The notes beneath the pieces are model-generated. The model had not been told where the DNA came from and made no database searches. It worked only from the letters and a program-made list of their open reading frames with translations. A DNA stretch of 6,157 nt, taken from an uncultured Ruminococcus sp. (GTDB lineage Bacteria; Bacillota_A; Clostridia; Oscillospirales; Ruminococcaceae). A program made the translations under genes and the position numbers. Location: positions 1 to 6,157 of the forward strand of contig CALFMA010000618.1 in the NCBI GenBank assembly GCA_937880065.1, written 5' to 3'. Shown here piece after piece: positions 6,125-6,157 of the stretch (within the stretch, counting starts at the first letter, position 1; each line of letters opens with the position of its first letter).

Positions 6125-6157
6125 TTTGCCGATCCGCACGGAGCAAACTTTAGTTTG
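6125..6157 (+). other. Overlapping short inverted repeats at the right edge
   Basis: TTTGC (6125-6129) can pair with GCAAA (6143-6147), while CAAACT (6144-6149) can instead pair with AGTTTG (6152-6157); the two pairings exclude each other. GC rises to about 43% here from about 25% before. This could be leader-RNA structure for the rightward transcript, or the end of a repeated element. The window stops before either can be judged. Confidence 0.3.

Noticed and set aside
1..6157. CRISPR array, tRNA, rRNA or complete insertion sequence
   Set aside because: No regularly spaced repeat set, tRNA-like cloverleaf, rRNA signature or transposase frame was seen on either strand.

Overview
The window looks like chromosomal DNA from a low-to-mid GC Firmicute, most likely a Ruminococcus-like member of the Clostridia. 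This rests on strong AGGAGG-type ribosome binding sites, consensus sigma-A promoters, AT-rich spacers (about 25% GC at 5881-6120) and the style of the protein sequences. The taxonomic call is inference; there is no rRNA or marker gene here.

Left block, plus strand (about 156-3048): a 5'-truncated dihydroorotase (pyrC), then orotidine-5'-phosphate decarboxylase (pyrF), then a Mrp/NBP35-type Fe-S carrier ATPase. pyrC and pyrF carry out the third and last steps of de novo UMP synthesis and lie 41 bases apart with a strong RBS between them, so they look like one transcript. The ATPase follows 50 bases later and may share that transcript or have a weak promoter of its own. The first ~150 bases do not encode the expected N-terminus of dihydroorotase. 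They carry an open frame on the minus strand for an unrecognised protein, so there is a rearrangement or assembly junction near 150-156. A perfect 12-bp hairpin flanked by A and T tracts (3054-3091) ends this block and also ends the minus-strand block that converges on it.

Middle block, minus strand (5763 down to 3090): a Zn/Cd/Pb-type P1B ATPase with a soft-metal N-terminal domain and a duplicated His/Cys-rich linker, overlapping by 11 bases a small membrane methyltransferase of the ICMT/PEMT superfamily. The two form an operon, probably for metal efflux. Its promoter is unusually clear: TTGACA, 17 bases, TGA-TATAAT, followed at the predicted start site by a perfect 9-2-9 palindrome of the kind bound by ArsR/SmtB metal sensors. 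No such repressor is encoded in the window, so it would have to act in trans.

Right edge (5839-6157): a gene-free AT-rich spacer. It ends with a good plus-strand promoter (TTGACA, 17 bases, TGT-TACAAT) preceded by a 13-base direct repeat with a 20-base period. The transcript it would make runs off the window; its first ~50 bases can form alternative short hairpins but contain no start codon.

I do not see a wholly new system. The best leads are the truncated pyrC junction, the methyltransferase coupled to the metal pump, and the SmtB-like operator without a local regulator.
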